Part shown: positions 1-11,100 of the stretch, piece after piece
Layout: every line of letters begins with the position of its first letter
Position numbering within the stretch: the stretch's first letter is position 1
Translations under genes and position numbers: made by a program
The notes under the pieces: model-generated
Seen by the model: the letters and a program-made list of their open reading frames with translations, nothing else
Told to the model about the DNA's origin: nothing
The model's database searches: none
Assembly: GCA_030704615.1 (NCBI GenBank)
Contig: CM060732.1
Coordinates: 42,265,053-42,329,052 of the forward strand
Reading direction: 5' to 3'
DNA: 64,000 nucleotides
Origin: Takakia lepidozioides
Taxonomy: Eukaryota > Streptophyta > Takakiopsida > Takakiales > Takakiaceae

Positions 1-174
1 TGCCCAGGTGAAACATACAAACATACACCCCCCACACTAACCTGGCTCAAGTTCTACCTCCACAGATGCATGCAAACACAATGGCAATTTTCGGCTGGGT
101 TCCATTTTGTCATCGGTACGCCTGATATTTTGAGGGCACTCCAACTGAAAGATACATGATCCTTCTCACTGCCC

Positions 175-540
175 TTAAATTGGACAAGGCCTATGCACAC
201 AACTTAGGCAAAGCTCTAATGACCTGTCACTTTTTGTTTCGATGAGAAATCCAACATGATAATGGACTGACCAATAATCCAGTGCCTTCATAGCATGGTC
301 TGGTAATCTGAAGAGTTCAAGTACCAACTGAGCCAGCACATGTTTGGAATTCAGCTTTGACGAGATTAGGAGTGAGTGGCCAAGAGTATATATATAGACA
401 ATTTTGTGACTTGCTTTCTTCCAAAGCCCAGTGCTAGGCTCGCCAGCAACACTGGTGTATGACACCATGTTACTGCAAATGTTTAAGATCTCAAGTGGAG
501 GCGGCTCAATGGAAATGCTTGGGCTCAAAAAAACAAACAC
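175..540 (-). other. Unrecognised open frame, possible exon or decayed coding fragment
   Basis: A 121-codon frame open to the minus strand. I do not recognise the product. A second short minus-strand stretch near 660-720 also reads as plausible protein (AALPANLDFMTFNHRGK), so these could be exons of a gene running off the left edge. No conserved catalytic motif, signal peptide or repeat is visible. It may equally be a chance open frame next to the LINE pile-up. Confidence 0.2.
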
Positions 541-998
541 TGGGAACCTTACACGAAGTCAACAAAACTGATACCTGAGCTGATTTTGTGGCATGCACAC
601 ATACCATTAAACATTATCTTAGTTGGACAGAAATTTGGCCTCTAATTCAGGCGAAAATAGCTTGCCACGATGATTGAAGGTCATGAAATCCAGGTTGGCA
701 GGAAGCGCCGCCACCCTACACATAAAAAGGAAAAGGATGTCAACTCCCCTGAATCTAAAAACACCTGCTCCCTCCTCCTGTCCAGGAAAATGCTGAAAAG
801 ATGACGGAGGCTAGATCAAACTAGCAAAAATGAGAATGAGCATTTTCACCAATCCAGAATTTTAATGTACCAGCCAGGGTGTGGCCTGAAAAAGTTCAGA
901 CTGAGTTTGCCCAGGCACTTGCGCATAGCTGACAATCCAGGTACAGAGTATTACAAGTTGATTTAAGGCCATCCTAGATACACCATGTTGACTGCATA

Positions 999-1905
999 AT
1001 GTACTTAAGACTTTCTTTGACATAGCCTTGTGGACATGGACCCCATGCTCAGTTTGGACGCAACATAGGGAATAGGCACGGCTCACTCCAGTAGCATGAC
1101 TTACCTTGATATAAACAATTAATTTGGGCTTTCCAGATATCCTCTAGAAAGCCCTTCACACAATCATCAATCTGCTGTATGTGGGCAGCCCAAAAGTTAG
1201 ACCCCAACAGGAACAGGGCTTTAGGCTCAGCCTTGAGATTTTGGAAGTTGGTGAACAGAGATGCAGGAACCATGTTCTTGACGTTCCTGAAGAGGGTCAC
1301 TCTCTGGTGAGAATACCCCGGACAATGTATCAGAAAATGGATATTGTCTTCAGGTTCCTGCACGTCGGGCAATTGCAATCTCTGTTTCCTCTCTGCATCT
1401 GTTTGTTGTTCAAAGGCAGGCTCCCCGCCTTGAGTTTAAATTTCAATCTAGTGCCAAGGGTAGGTAGGCCCTTCAGATCATCCTTCAGGTCCTTGCCCAT
1501 GTCACAGACTGGAAACAAATTCAGCCAGGTCAGCTTCATCCAGTAGGGTCAATTCTTCTGGACTAACATTCATATACTTGAAAATCTCTTCTACCCTTTT
1601 CCACCAAGACTTAGCCTCTTTAACAGGACGGTCTGGCTTCCAAGAAATAGCGTCAATTATCTTGGTATTAGGCATCCAATTCAACTGACCCCACCATCTG
1701 AACTTGAATTCATTACATCAAGAGCTTAAAGGAGGTATGCCAAATTCGCACCGAACAGCCACATTAGCTGTTCTAGAACAAGCGGACGTGCTTTCTTTGA
1801 GCACTACAACCGGAATGGATTCCAAAGATTTAGCATGGTTGGAATTGTCAACCCACACAGCAGATGTGTACTCCAAGGCCGACCTAATAATGTTGCACAA
1901 AGAGA
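999..1905 (-). mobile_element. LINE copy B, 5'-truncated and diverged (C-terminal part of the reverse transcriptase ORF)
   Basis: Three frames on the minus strand together match the C-terminal third of copy A: RSALEYTSAVW (1718-1905), then NLFPVCDMGKDLKDDLKGL (about 1330-1540), then FLIHCPGYSHQR and [15 protein letters not shown] (1049-1378). The CxxC...H...C zinc-binding cluster of LINE reverse transcriptase tails (zf-RVT) is recognisable. Two frameshifts separate the blocks. The 3' end reads ...CTTAAGTACAT in the element strand, a variant of the terminal GAGTACAT of the younger copies. It is clearly more diverged from the other copies than they are from each other. It abuts the 3' end of copy A with only a GA-rich tract between them. 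Confidence 0.75.
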
Positions 1906-1929
1906 GAGAGAGACACAGAGAGAATGTAC

Positions 1930-3331
1930 TCATAAGACGTTGTTTGCCGTAGCCTTGTGGCCATTGACCCCGCGCCCAGTTTGAGCGGGAACAAAAAGAA
2001 CAGAACCTACCTCTGTCAGGGGCTGACGTTGGTAGTAAGACTTACCTTCATATAAAGAATTAATCCGGGTTTTCCAGATATCCTCTAGAAATCCCTTCAC
2101 ACAAGCATCAATCTGCTGTGTGTGATTTGCCCAAAAACTAGGCCTCAGGAGGGCCTGGGCTTTTGGCTCAGCCTCGAGACTTTCAAAGTTGGTAAACAGG
2201 GGTACAGGCACAATTCCCTTGATAGAGTTGAAGAGAGCGTCTCTTTGGTGAGAGAACCCCGGACAGTGTATCAGAAAATGAATACTGTCTTCAGATTGCC
2301 CACACAATGGGCAATTGCACTCTCCCTTTCCTCTCTGCTTCTGTTTGCTGTTCAAAGGTAGGCTTCCTGCCCTGAGTTTAAATTTCAGTCTAGTGCCGAG
2401 AGAGGGTAGACCCTTGAGGTCATCCAAGATGTCCTCCCCCATGTCACTGACTGGAAACAAGTTCAGGGAAGTTTTCTGCCTAACTTCATTTTCATCAGAC
2501 AATCTCATGGCAACAGACATGGCTTCGGACACTACAGCCTCTAAGTCAGATTTATCCAGCAGGGTCAAGACTTGCGGATCCAGGTCCAGGTCCTTGAGAA
2601 TCTCTTCTACTCTCTTCTGCCAGGACTTAGCCTGTTTGACAGGGCGGTCCTGTTTCCAAGATATAGAGTCGATTAGCTTAGGATATCTGGTGTTGGGCAT
2701 ATGTTGCAGCTGACCCCACCATCTGCCCTTGAATTCATCTCGTCGGGAGCTTAAGGATGGAATGCCAAACTCACCCCGAACAGCCACATTGGCTGTTTTG
2801 GAGCATGCTGACATACACTCCTTAAGCACCCCCACTTGAATGGATTCTAGAGACTTAGCCTGGTTGGAGTTATCAACCCCATATAGCAGATCCGTACTCC
2901 AAGGCAGGTCTAATAACGCGACAAAGCATGGTTTTCTTAACCTCAGAGTTGACCCCTCTGCAGTGGAAAAATTTAGTGAGCCCCAGAGCTTTGCCCTTGC
3001 CAGTTTGAACAACTTTCCGGATATGTGCATCCCAATAACAATTGGAGGAAAACTCAATGCCCAGGTAAGTGTAGGAAGGGAGGACCGGGATCTCTTGGCT
3101 ACCCCACTGCCACTTAAGATCACTTCCTCCCTCTCCTCTGTCGTTGAATGCTACCACTGCACATTTGCTGACATTAGCCTCTAGCCCCCAAAGATTAAAG
3201 TATCTCTTCGCGCAATCAATCAACTCCTGGAGATTGGTTGGAGTCTCCCCTATGCCTGCGAAGTCATCCGCAAACATAAGGGCTGGTATGGTGGTATCAC
3301 CCACCTTTAACCCAAATCCCTCACTTTCCAC
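1930..3331 (-). pseudogene. LINE reverse transcriptase, C-terminal palm/thumb and zf-RVT tail
   Basis: Two overlapping minus-strand frames. The first (3331 to 2873) reads LMFADDFAGIG, the RT catalytic box with FADD in place of the commoner YADD, then YTYLGIEFSSNCYWDAHIRK and the CRVIRPALEYGS block. A frame change near 2870-2900 leads into the second frame, which ends at 1930. That frame carries DNSNQAKSLESIQ, a CNCPLCG...HFLIHCPGF zinc cluster and the family tail FLEDIWKTRINSLYEGKSYY. The upstream RT motifs are absent. Product, if any, would be inactive. Confidence 0.8.
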
Positions 3332-4086
3332 ATTTCAGTTGCTTCCACAATCTCAGAAGAACTAATGGGAGCGTTATAAGCCATTGAAATATACTCCAGT
3401 TCATCAGGGCTGTTTTGAATCATAGGAACAGTTTTTCCAACTGTGTCCCTCCATTCAGCAGAAGACCCCTCACTGTTAGACCTAGAAGTTCTGCCAAGGA
3501 TACTGTAGTGATTTTCAAAGGTTTTGGCAATGTCAACCGATGAAGTCACCACTGCACCTTTAGTAGTCTTCAGCACTTGTACTTGCTGACCGTTTTTAGG
3601 CTTGTACAAACGTTGAAGGGCCAACCAGAATTTCTTGTCATTACCACCATGGTGGTTTGAGTTTATTTCACTGTATAACTTATCCCAGTATAATTTCTTC
3701 TGAGACCTAACAAGCTGATTGATATCTTTACGGAGCTGGTAGTACCACACCCACAATTCTCTGTTGGTTTTCAAATTGCAGCACTCATTATAGAGGGCTC
3801 GTCTCTCAGCTATCTTGAGTTTGATCTCATTGGTCCACCAATTAACAGCTCTACCGCAGACAATTAGTTTCCTCCCAATGATCTTGTCAGCCACGGAGGA
3901 AACGAAACTCTCCCAAGAGTCCACTGCTCTTTCGACTTCATTTCTTGCGTTGTCAGAGCGAGACTGAAGTTCTTGGAGCGATTGGACAAAGTGAGGGAGA
4001 GCCTCTTGCAAGGCCTGGACGTACTCAGCCTTGACCTCCTCATTATGGAATTTTTCTATTCTCACGAGTCCACTGCACTTGGTCAC
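3307..4086 (-). pseudogene. LINE ORF2 linker between endonuclease and reverse transcriptase
   Basis: A 259-codon minus-strand frame, rich in K, E and W, with the WWTNEIKLKIAERRALYNE and KKLYWDKLYSEINS patterns typical of the segment between the endonuclease and the RT fingers in plant LINEs (compare KxFWxxLxxLYKP near its end). The frame ends where the next one begins at an internal deletion: SSEIVEATEMWK is followed directly by sequence located around the FADD box. No catalytic residues of its own. Confidence 0.65.
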
Positions 4087-4633
4087 CTCTTGTCCTGTTA
4101 TTCAAGGTCAAACGCTGAAGCTCTTCCAGACAGTTAATTAACCGTCTGCCATTAGAATTCAGCTCATCCTCACCAAAAGGCCCAATGATATCGTCCTGAT
4201 GGAGCCCTTTGCCCACCCGGGCATTGAAGTCACCCAATAGCACTACCTGACCTTTGGCAAGGAACGAAGCACAGTCCAGCTTTACATCTTCGAAGGCTTT
4301 GTCTGCGTCAGCACTAAGGGTCCCCTCTGTGGGCATGTAAACACAACCCACAAAGAGGTCCTTCATACTCATGCCGCCCTTCAGATTCAGTTTTAGCCAG
4401 ATACTATGCTCGTACCTCAAACCCTTGTTGATAATTTCACAATTATCAAACAAGAAATCACGGACAAAGAATCCAACCCCTTTTTGACCGCGTTTGGCAG
4501 AGGCTGCCTTGAGAGTACACATCCTACCTGCCCATTTATAACCATTGATATCTCCAACCAGTTTATCCGACGTTTCCCATGTTTCTTGCCCAGCACAGAT
4601 ATGAATATCATTAGTCCGAAGGACTTGTCCCAC
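4043..4633 (-). pseudogene. LINE AP-like endonuclease domain
   Basis: A minus-strand frame with the apurinic-endonuclease signature of LINE ORF2: ICAGQETWE (catalytic Glu block), GVGFFVRD, IWLKLNL, and VVLLGDFNARVG (the GDFN block). The domain stops after LTLNNRTRGDQV. The distal blocks, including the SDH catalytic block, are missing because of an internal deletion around 4080. Its N-terminal block (LRLATFNFSGL) lies in another frame just upstream, joined by a frame break near 4630. Confidence 0.8.
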
Positions 4634-5590
4634 TTCGAGTTGTTCCCTTGGTTAGTAAGCCCTGAGAAGTTGAAAGTGGCCAGCCGCAAGCCAGCCCTCT
4701 GCATGTGAATTGTTTGTCGTCTAGGTAGCTTGTGATTGCTCCTGGACGGCCAACCGTTCTGCAAAGGGGGGACAGTTACCCCATGTGTAGGTTTTGCTCG
4801 TCTTGTGTAAACTTTGAGAATTGGTAAACCATTCAGGGTACCAAATCCTTCAGTTACACGACGCACAGGCTCCGCACACTTAGGGGTATATTGTCCGTCA
4901 GACTGCTTGGGGACAATTACCCCGTGTGTAGATTTTGCTCGTCTTGTGTAGACTTTGAGGATTGGTAAACCATTTAGAGTACCAAATCCTTCAGTTACAC
5001 GACGTTCAGGCTCTGCACACTTAGGGACAGATTGTCCATCTGACGGCTTGGGGACAATTACCCCGTGTATAGAATTTGTTCGTCTTGTGTAAACCTTGAG
5101 GATTGGTAAACCATTCAGAGTACCAAATCCTTCAGATTCAGGACGTTCAGGTTCTGTACACTTAGGGGCATCTTGTCCTTCTGGCTGTTTGGATTCAACC
5201 TCATTCAGAGCATCAAACCGATTAGAAACTCTCAAGTTGAAGTCCTTGCCCTTGGTTGTCTTCCTAGAGCGCCCCATTGAATCACCAATGTCTAAGACCG
5301 CTCTCCAGCCAGTCAAGGGGCGAACTTCTTTGAGATTGAATTGATGTGGGACTCTATTAGAAGCACTTTTGGCCATTGCAACCTTCAATGTACCCCTGTT
5401 ATCAAGTCTCGAGACATTAGCCATGAAATCCAAGCCTAAACTAGAGCATGTAGTTTTAAAGGACACATCGTCCATCCTGGGATTCACCCCAAAAACTACA
5501 CATGAAGCCCTAGATTTGGCATAAGTAACCAATTCCCAGGAATCACCCTGGGGAGTGTTGATGTTGATAGGAGCTAAAATTTTGATTGAT
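4620..5590 (-). pseudogene. LINE N-terminal ORF region with three 47-residue repeats
   Basis: Open on the minus strand from a stop near 5595. It reads INTPQGDSWELVTYAKSRA and a short conserved-looking stretch, then three tandem copies of a 47-residue unit beginning EGFGTLNGLPILKVYTRR (DNA period 141 bp, about 4770-5190), then the first endonuclease block. There is no clear zinc knuckle in this frame. I do not know the function of the repeat; it is probably a nucleic-acid-binding linker of this LINE family. Confidence 0.55.
4770..5190 (-). repeat. Three in-frame 141-bp tandem repeats inside the LINE ORF
   Basis: The same stretch (ggtaaaccattcagagtacc and its flanks) recurs near 4822, 4963 and 5104, a period of 141 bp. 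Each copy encodes 47 residues with a constant core FGTLNGLPILKVYTRR and a conserved PKCAEP segment. Confidence 0.85.
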
Positions 5591-5595
5591 CGCGC

Positions 5596-6370
5596 AGGCT
5601 ATAAGTTTAAGCACAGGAACCAACCCGAGCCCAAGTGCCGAGTATGCTATACAGAGCATACGACTGCCCAATTTGGGCGGAGGGGCTGCCCCCAAGCGGT
5701 AGGGGTCCGCTTGTTACCATTCAGAGATCACACTCCAGGGAGTTGCAGGGAATGGCCCGTGTAGGCATATTCTAAAGAGGGAAAGGCCCCAAGCTTTCCA
5801 ACTAAATCCAATGCACTACCTTACCTGGAGCAAAGCGCTTCAGGTTGAAACAAACAAGGACACGAGGTCACAAGGCCGGCATTTAGTCACAGAGACATTA
5901 ATGTACTCCCGTATCAAGTCCACCCAATGGCAATAGGCTTCCTAGAGGACAGGGAGAAGAGAGATAGAGAGAGAGAGAGAGTCTGTTCACCTGTTTTCTT
6001 TCGAATCCGGTAGGATGGGAAGGAAAGCGCCTGGCACTCTGAGCGCAGCCCATAGACAAAGCAGCAGACTGATTGCCACCTCAATAAGAACCTGTCACAG
6101 CAACAAACAGATCCCTGCCACAGTTACTTTCTGCACAGAAGCCGAGAAATCTCAAGAAATCCCTCATTTGATTTACATCAGTCATGACGTAAGAGCACTA
6201 TCAATAAGCCTTTTCCAAACCTGTTGTCCATCACGATTATCCACAACTTGCAACATATCTGCACATTTGTTAGAGAGGTCTGGATGCATGCTCTTGATTC
6301 TGTGGTTGCTGGGATCTGCAGATATTAAGTCATATAGGAATGGAACTGCATAAGGCATATGCAGCACATT
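5596..6370. other. No gene seen; possible 5' part of LINE copy A and a GA microsatellite
   Basis: Short frames only. A (GA)n tract lies at 5954-5981. A plus-strand frame at 5600-5700 resembles a zinc knuckle by chance or by relic (see rejected list). The stretch 5990-6370 shows nothing I can assign. Confidence 0.4.
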
Positions 6371-6378
6371 TTCTCTCT

Positions 6379-6593
6379 GTCTTATTTGGGCAAATCACAC
6401 ACAGCAGATTGATGTTTGTGTGAAGGGATTTCTAGAGGATATCTGGAAAACTCGAATGAATTGTCTGTTTCAAGGTAAGTCATACTACTGGCGTCAGCCC
6501 CTGACAAAGGTAGTTTCTTTCCCTTTGTGTTCCGCTCAAACTGGGCACGGGGTCAATGGCCACAAGGCTACGGCAAACGGCTTATGAGTACAT
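6379..6593 (+). mobile_element. LINE copy D, short 5'-truncated 3' end with target duplication
   Basis: Plus-strand sequence encoding the family's C-terminal tail ([20 protein letters not shown], then QPLTKVVSFP and AQTGHGVNGHKA) and ending GCTTATGAGTACAT, the shared 3' terminus. It is flanked by TCTCTCT on the left (6372-6378) and TCTCTCT on the right (6594-6600), a plausible 7-bp target duplication in low-complexity DNA. The direction is opposite to copies A and B. Confidence 0.75.
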
Positions 6594-6619
6594 TCTCTCT
6601 CTTAAAGCCAATTCGCTCC

Positions 6620-6870
6620 AGGAGGGTAGTTTCCACAGGGTCAATGGCTGTAAGGCTATGGCAAGCCAACGGTTGCAGGAATGGCATGAGTACGTTATGG
6701 GATGTAACTGCTGTTCAGACCAAATACGGCACATTGATGCTTGTGTGAAGGGCTTTCTAGAGGAAAGCCCCAATGAATTGTTCATATCACAGTAAGTCCC
6801 ACCACCAGAGTGAGCCCATCCCAAAGGTTCGTTTTTGTTCTGCCCAAATCAAATGGGTACTATCGGTCAA
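6620..6870 (+). mobile_element. LINE remnants, two diverged 3'-end fragments
   Basis: A tail fragment at about 6630-6700 (gggtcaatggctgtaaggctatggcaa, ending near gagtacgtt) is followed at about 6720-6870 by another tail fragment (IRHIDACVKGFLEE... then gttcgtttttgttctgcccaaatcaaatgggtac). Both are much more diverged than copy D immediately upstream, so this spot was hit repeatedly. Confidence 0.5.
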
Positions 6871-8108
6871 GGTTCAATGAGAAATCCATGGCCCAAATCA
6901 AGGTGCCGTCCCAAGGGGTGTTGCACAGGGCAAGGTCAATGATCCTCACAGGTTAAGCTGCTCTACCTTAGGGTAGCTTCAACTTGAATCAAAATTGTAC
7001 TGAGTACATCATCCCACTATCTGTCTCTCCTATCTTTCTTGCTCTCTGTAATCCTACTGAGTATATAATCCTTCTCTCTCTTTATCTCTAGAAGTACTCA
7101 CTACCTTCACCTTTGAAATGGACATTCAACCACACGTTGACTGTCACAATAACAACCTGGCAGATAGAAACCCTAAACCTAAACCTCATAAGAATGGTTC
7201 CCCAGACTGCTTTTCAACTCGAGGTACTTAAGACTGATGAAGAAGGAAGGAATGTTGAGACTGACCTGCACGGTAGGTCCGACGAATTCCTCTTCTTTGA
7301 TCTTCAAGTTCCCCCTATCTGAAATACAGCCCCCAACAATATCCAGTCTTCGTCTTTTCAGAACCTGCTTTGGTACTTACACTGGTTGTGAATCCATCCA
7401 GCGGAAAAATGCAGGATCAGGATCCTGATTCATGGGTCAGGGTCTGCTGATCACCAAATCAGGAATAAAAGCACCCATGTTGGTAGGCCTTGTCACAGTT
7501 CCCAATGAGAAAACCTACCGCTTCCATCATTGCGCTCAGGTGAAAACCAGACTCAGAAGGTGATGTTCATTCTGAAAACCCACAACGAAACGGTCTTGGG
7601 ACTCCAACAAGAGACATGGGTGGTCACGAAACTTCCCACACACAGAATTCCTTCACCATCCTGGTCTCCATATAAAACACAAATACTAGGGGAGGAAGGA
7701 CTTACAGATAATGGTCGAGTACGCAGCATGCGTCAGCACCAATGCGCCCACAATACCCACGACGAAATCTGTCCCCATCGTCATCTCTCTGTCTAGGCTC
7801 TCTCTTGTCCCCCGTGACAAAATTCCTTCACTGCAAGCTAAAGCCTCCACCAAACTGTGCCTAGTGCAACAAACGAATCTCTTGTCCTAGAGTTAGGCTC
7901 TTTGAGAACACGATAGCTGTTCTCGTATCAGCTCCCATGTTATATATCCGCTAAATATACATTAGTTTTAGGGCGTGCAGCAAGACACACTCTTTGGAGA
8001 ACGTGTTTTCGGGACCCAAAAACTGCTGGAGAACACCAAGGGGGAGTCTGGAGGCTGGAGGGAGACACAGAGAAGAGAAGAGAAGAGAAGGGGAGGGGGG
8101 GAGAGCAA
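6871..8108. other. Intergenic region and probable promoter/5' UTR of the asparaginyl-tRNA synthetase gene
   Basis: No conserved coding sequence found. The last 100-150 bases before the start at 8109 are purine-rich with repeated GAGAA units (8071-8093), typical of plant 5' leaders. A clear TATA box at a convincing distance was not identified. Confidence 0.35.
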
Positions 8109-11100
8109 ATGGGTCAGACAGAGCCTGGCTCCCTCATTACTGGGGTCTCAGAGATGTCGGTGTCTGCAGGGGATTCTGAGAATGGAAGGGAGATTGTGGC
8201 AAAGGGCACGTATAGTCGGAAGGTGCCCATCAAGGCAATTCTGGGAAGGCCGGATGGTGGGATAGAGCTCATTGGGCAGCGCGTCACTGTGGGCGGGTGG
8301 GTGAAGACTGGACGGGTTGTGGGAAAAAGCACGTCAGCTTTTCTCGAGGTCAATGACGGCTCCTGCACTGCAAACCTCCAGGTGCGCCCCCTCCCTTTGA
8401 CATGTTATACTCTTTTCTCTCCGTACTGTGACTGACAGTGCAACGACGGGGTGGTGAGGTTAAGGTAGCATGCACAGTGATGAATCGACATCATGCTCTT
8501 CAGAACGATGTAGATGCCATCCTTTGAGTCGATACTCAATCCCCTGTAATCGGACTATTGGGGGGTTGTCGGAAGCTGTATGGCAGCTGCGGGTTCAGTT
8601 TCTGGATTTTTGTGGGTTTTAGACCGCATGGTTAGCTCCGATAGGGCTGACATTCCTTGCGGGTATGCCTTCACGTTCGTCATAACCCGGTGCGTGTGTA
8701 CAATGCGGATGCTCCCTTTGGGAAGCTTAATTCCACAATCCGTGCATCAAATTAATGCAAATCTTTGGTGACAGCAAGACTTACTTTGGTATTGATTTCC
8801 AAAATGCTGGCAGGTGTTGGTGGATGCAACTGTTGCTGCGAAACATCAGCTCGCCCAGACAGGTACATGTGTGCTGGTGGAAGGGGAGTTGAAGGAGCCA
8901 CCTGGGGACAAGAAGCAAAAAGTGGAATTGTTGGTAGAGAACATTTTACATGTGGGGCCTGTTGATCCGGCCACATACCCCATAGCCAAGACTCGGTTGC
9001 CTCTGGAGTTTTTGCGAAACCATATGCACCTGCGGGCTCGCACCAACACAGTATGTTGAATTCTGCATTTCTCCTACCTTTTTAATTACTCATTTGTCCT
9101 TATTCACCTTGCCGACCAAGGGGTTAAAGTATAGCACTTCAGTTGTGATAGCACAAGGATGATAGACTAGTATTGCATTGATAAGTGATCTTTCAGGAGT
9201 GACCTTCTCTGTAAAGGATGCAACAGGGCATCTTTTTAGGAATGACTTTTACTTGCACACCTGTCCAAATAACTCTATTGAAGACGATAGGTTAGCAGAC
9301 TTCTTCAGCTGCAGTTTTCTAATGTCATTGTAACTCACCTTTATGTACTCTTGCAAGCAAAATGTCCGTCTCTGCACATCTAAGTTCAAACTCTGTTGTC
9401 CATAGCCTTTCCCTCCTCATACACACCTCTTGAGTCTTGTAGCAGAATAGAAGAGACAAGAAAAGCGATTCACATTGTAAGCAAGATGGATTATTTCAGC
9501 TAAGAAATAGAAAGAGGATTGGCCAATTCTGGTTGTTTTGTGGTTGTTCAGATTTCTGCTGTTGCCCGGATCCGGCACGCATTGGCCTTTGCAACACATA
9601 CTTTTTTCCACAAACAGGGGTTTCTGTGGGTGCACACGCCTATCATCACAACGAGTGACTGTGAAGGGGCAGGTGAGATGTTTCAAGTTACAACTCTTCT
9701 CAGTGAAGCTGAGAGAAGAGATCGGGAATGTGCAGTGAACCCCCGTCCATCTGTGGCTGAGCTTGAAATGGCAAAGGCAGCTGTGGTTGAGAAGGGGGGT
9801 ATGGTGAAAGATTTGAAGATGCAGAAAAAGAGCAAGTCTGAGATGGTTCCAGCATTGGAGGTATTGTTCTATGCCACAGGCCACTCATCAATATATGAGT
9901 ACGATGTAATTGTTAGGTTTCAAATATTTGAACATTGGAAGTCTTCGTCTCTTGATGCCGCTATAGACATAACGATTTTGCCTTCTCAACCCTTCCATAA
10001 ACACAACTTCACAAGTTTGTGCTGAAATACATTAGTCACAATCTACTTGTTAGATGTCAAGTAATCTAGTTGAAACCTTGGTCTTTGGCCGTAGACATCA
10101 TGATTGTGGCCTGCTCAACCCTTCCATAAGCACATCTTGATAAACTTATACTCACATATCAGCCACTACAGAACATGTCACATAATAATCATAGACGGCA
10201 GCAAAGGCTAATGTGATGGGGAGCTTGGCGCTTTTTTATCTCTGAAATCCTGAAGTTGGATAAGATATTAATACTCTGGGAGTGTATATCCATTATATGA
10301 TACCTATGTAGTATGAAGTGAGGAAATCTGGGGGCACAGGAACTTGCAAGAGCAAAAGAGGCAGTCACGCATTTAGAGGAGCGCTTGAAGCTGAAACCAG
10401 GGGTTCCTGTAAAGGAAGGCGGAGGTGTTGATTATGCATCTGATTTTTTCACCCGACAAGCATTTTTGACAGTATCAGGGCAGCTGCAAGTGGAGACATA
10501 TGCGTGTGCACTCAGCAACGTCTACACATTTGGGCCAACATTTAGGGCTGAGAACTCACATACCACACGGCATTTGGCAGAGTTCTGGATGATAGAGCCA
10601 GAGATGGCTTTTGCAGACCTTCAGGTGCCCTCTTGCTTTTCTCTCTCTTTCCCCTAGCCCTCTCTCTTCCTCTCCATCAGCAAAATCTGTGACCTGGCTA
10701 GGGTCTAAATTCCAGGAATTTTACTTTCAAACTGATGCTATTGTAAAGAGCTTCCTCAAAGAGATCTGGAAGGCCACAAGTAATTCCGGACATAAACGTG
10801 ATGGTCCCCACTCTACAACCTTCTCTTCTCCTTCTGTGGTCTGTTGTGGAGAGTATTATACAACAAAATACTTCTCTCGCCACAAGTGAGATCAAGATCC
10901 GAACGCATATGAGAGTGTCCTGGAAGCCCTGTGTTGAAATAATCGTGCTATGAGCTGCAGATTTCATGAATGCTGATTAGATATCAAAGATTACAGTGCT
11001 GTGTTCAAGGATGTTTGCACATTGTCCTCTGTTCTGTTTTGGCACAGGTGAAGTTGGCATTTTAGGCATTAGCAGGCACTCTATAACACTATCTCAATAT

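Larger units (their letters stand above)
1924..5955 (-). mobile_element. LINE (non-LTR retrotransposon) copy A, long but internally deleted
   Basis: Read on the minus strand it carries, in order: an N-terminal region with three 141-bp repeats (about 4770-5190), an AP-type endonuclease, a linker, the end of the reverse transcriptase palm with a FADD box, and a C-terminal zinc-binding tail. Frames break near 4630 (within the endonuclease), near 4080 (the endonuclease C-terminus is missing) and near 3330 (fingers and proximal palm of the RT are missing). It therefore cannot encode a working ORF2. The 3' end is well defined at 1924 by comparison with four other copies. The 5' end is not: a GA tract at 5954-5981 resembles the GA-rich 3' flank (1901-1923) and may be the other target duplication. 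Confidence 0.8.

Noticed and set aside
5555-5764. Plus-strand frame resembling a zinc knuckle (CRVCYTEHTTAQ)
   Set aside because: Spacing does not fit CX2CX4HX4C, and the strand is opposite to the surrounding LINE; probably chance.
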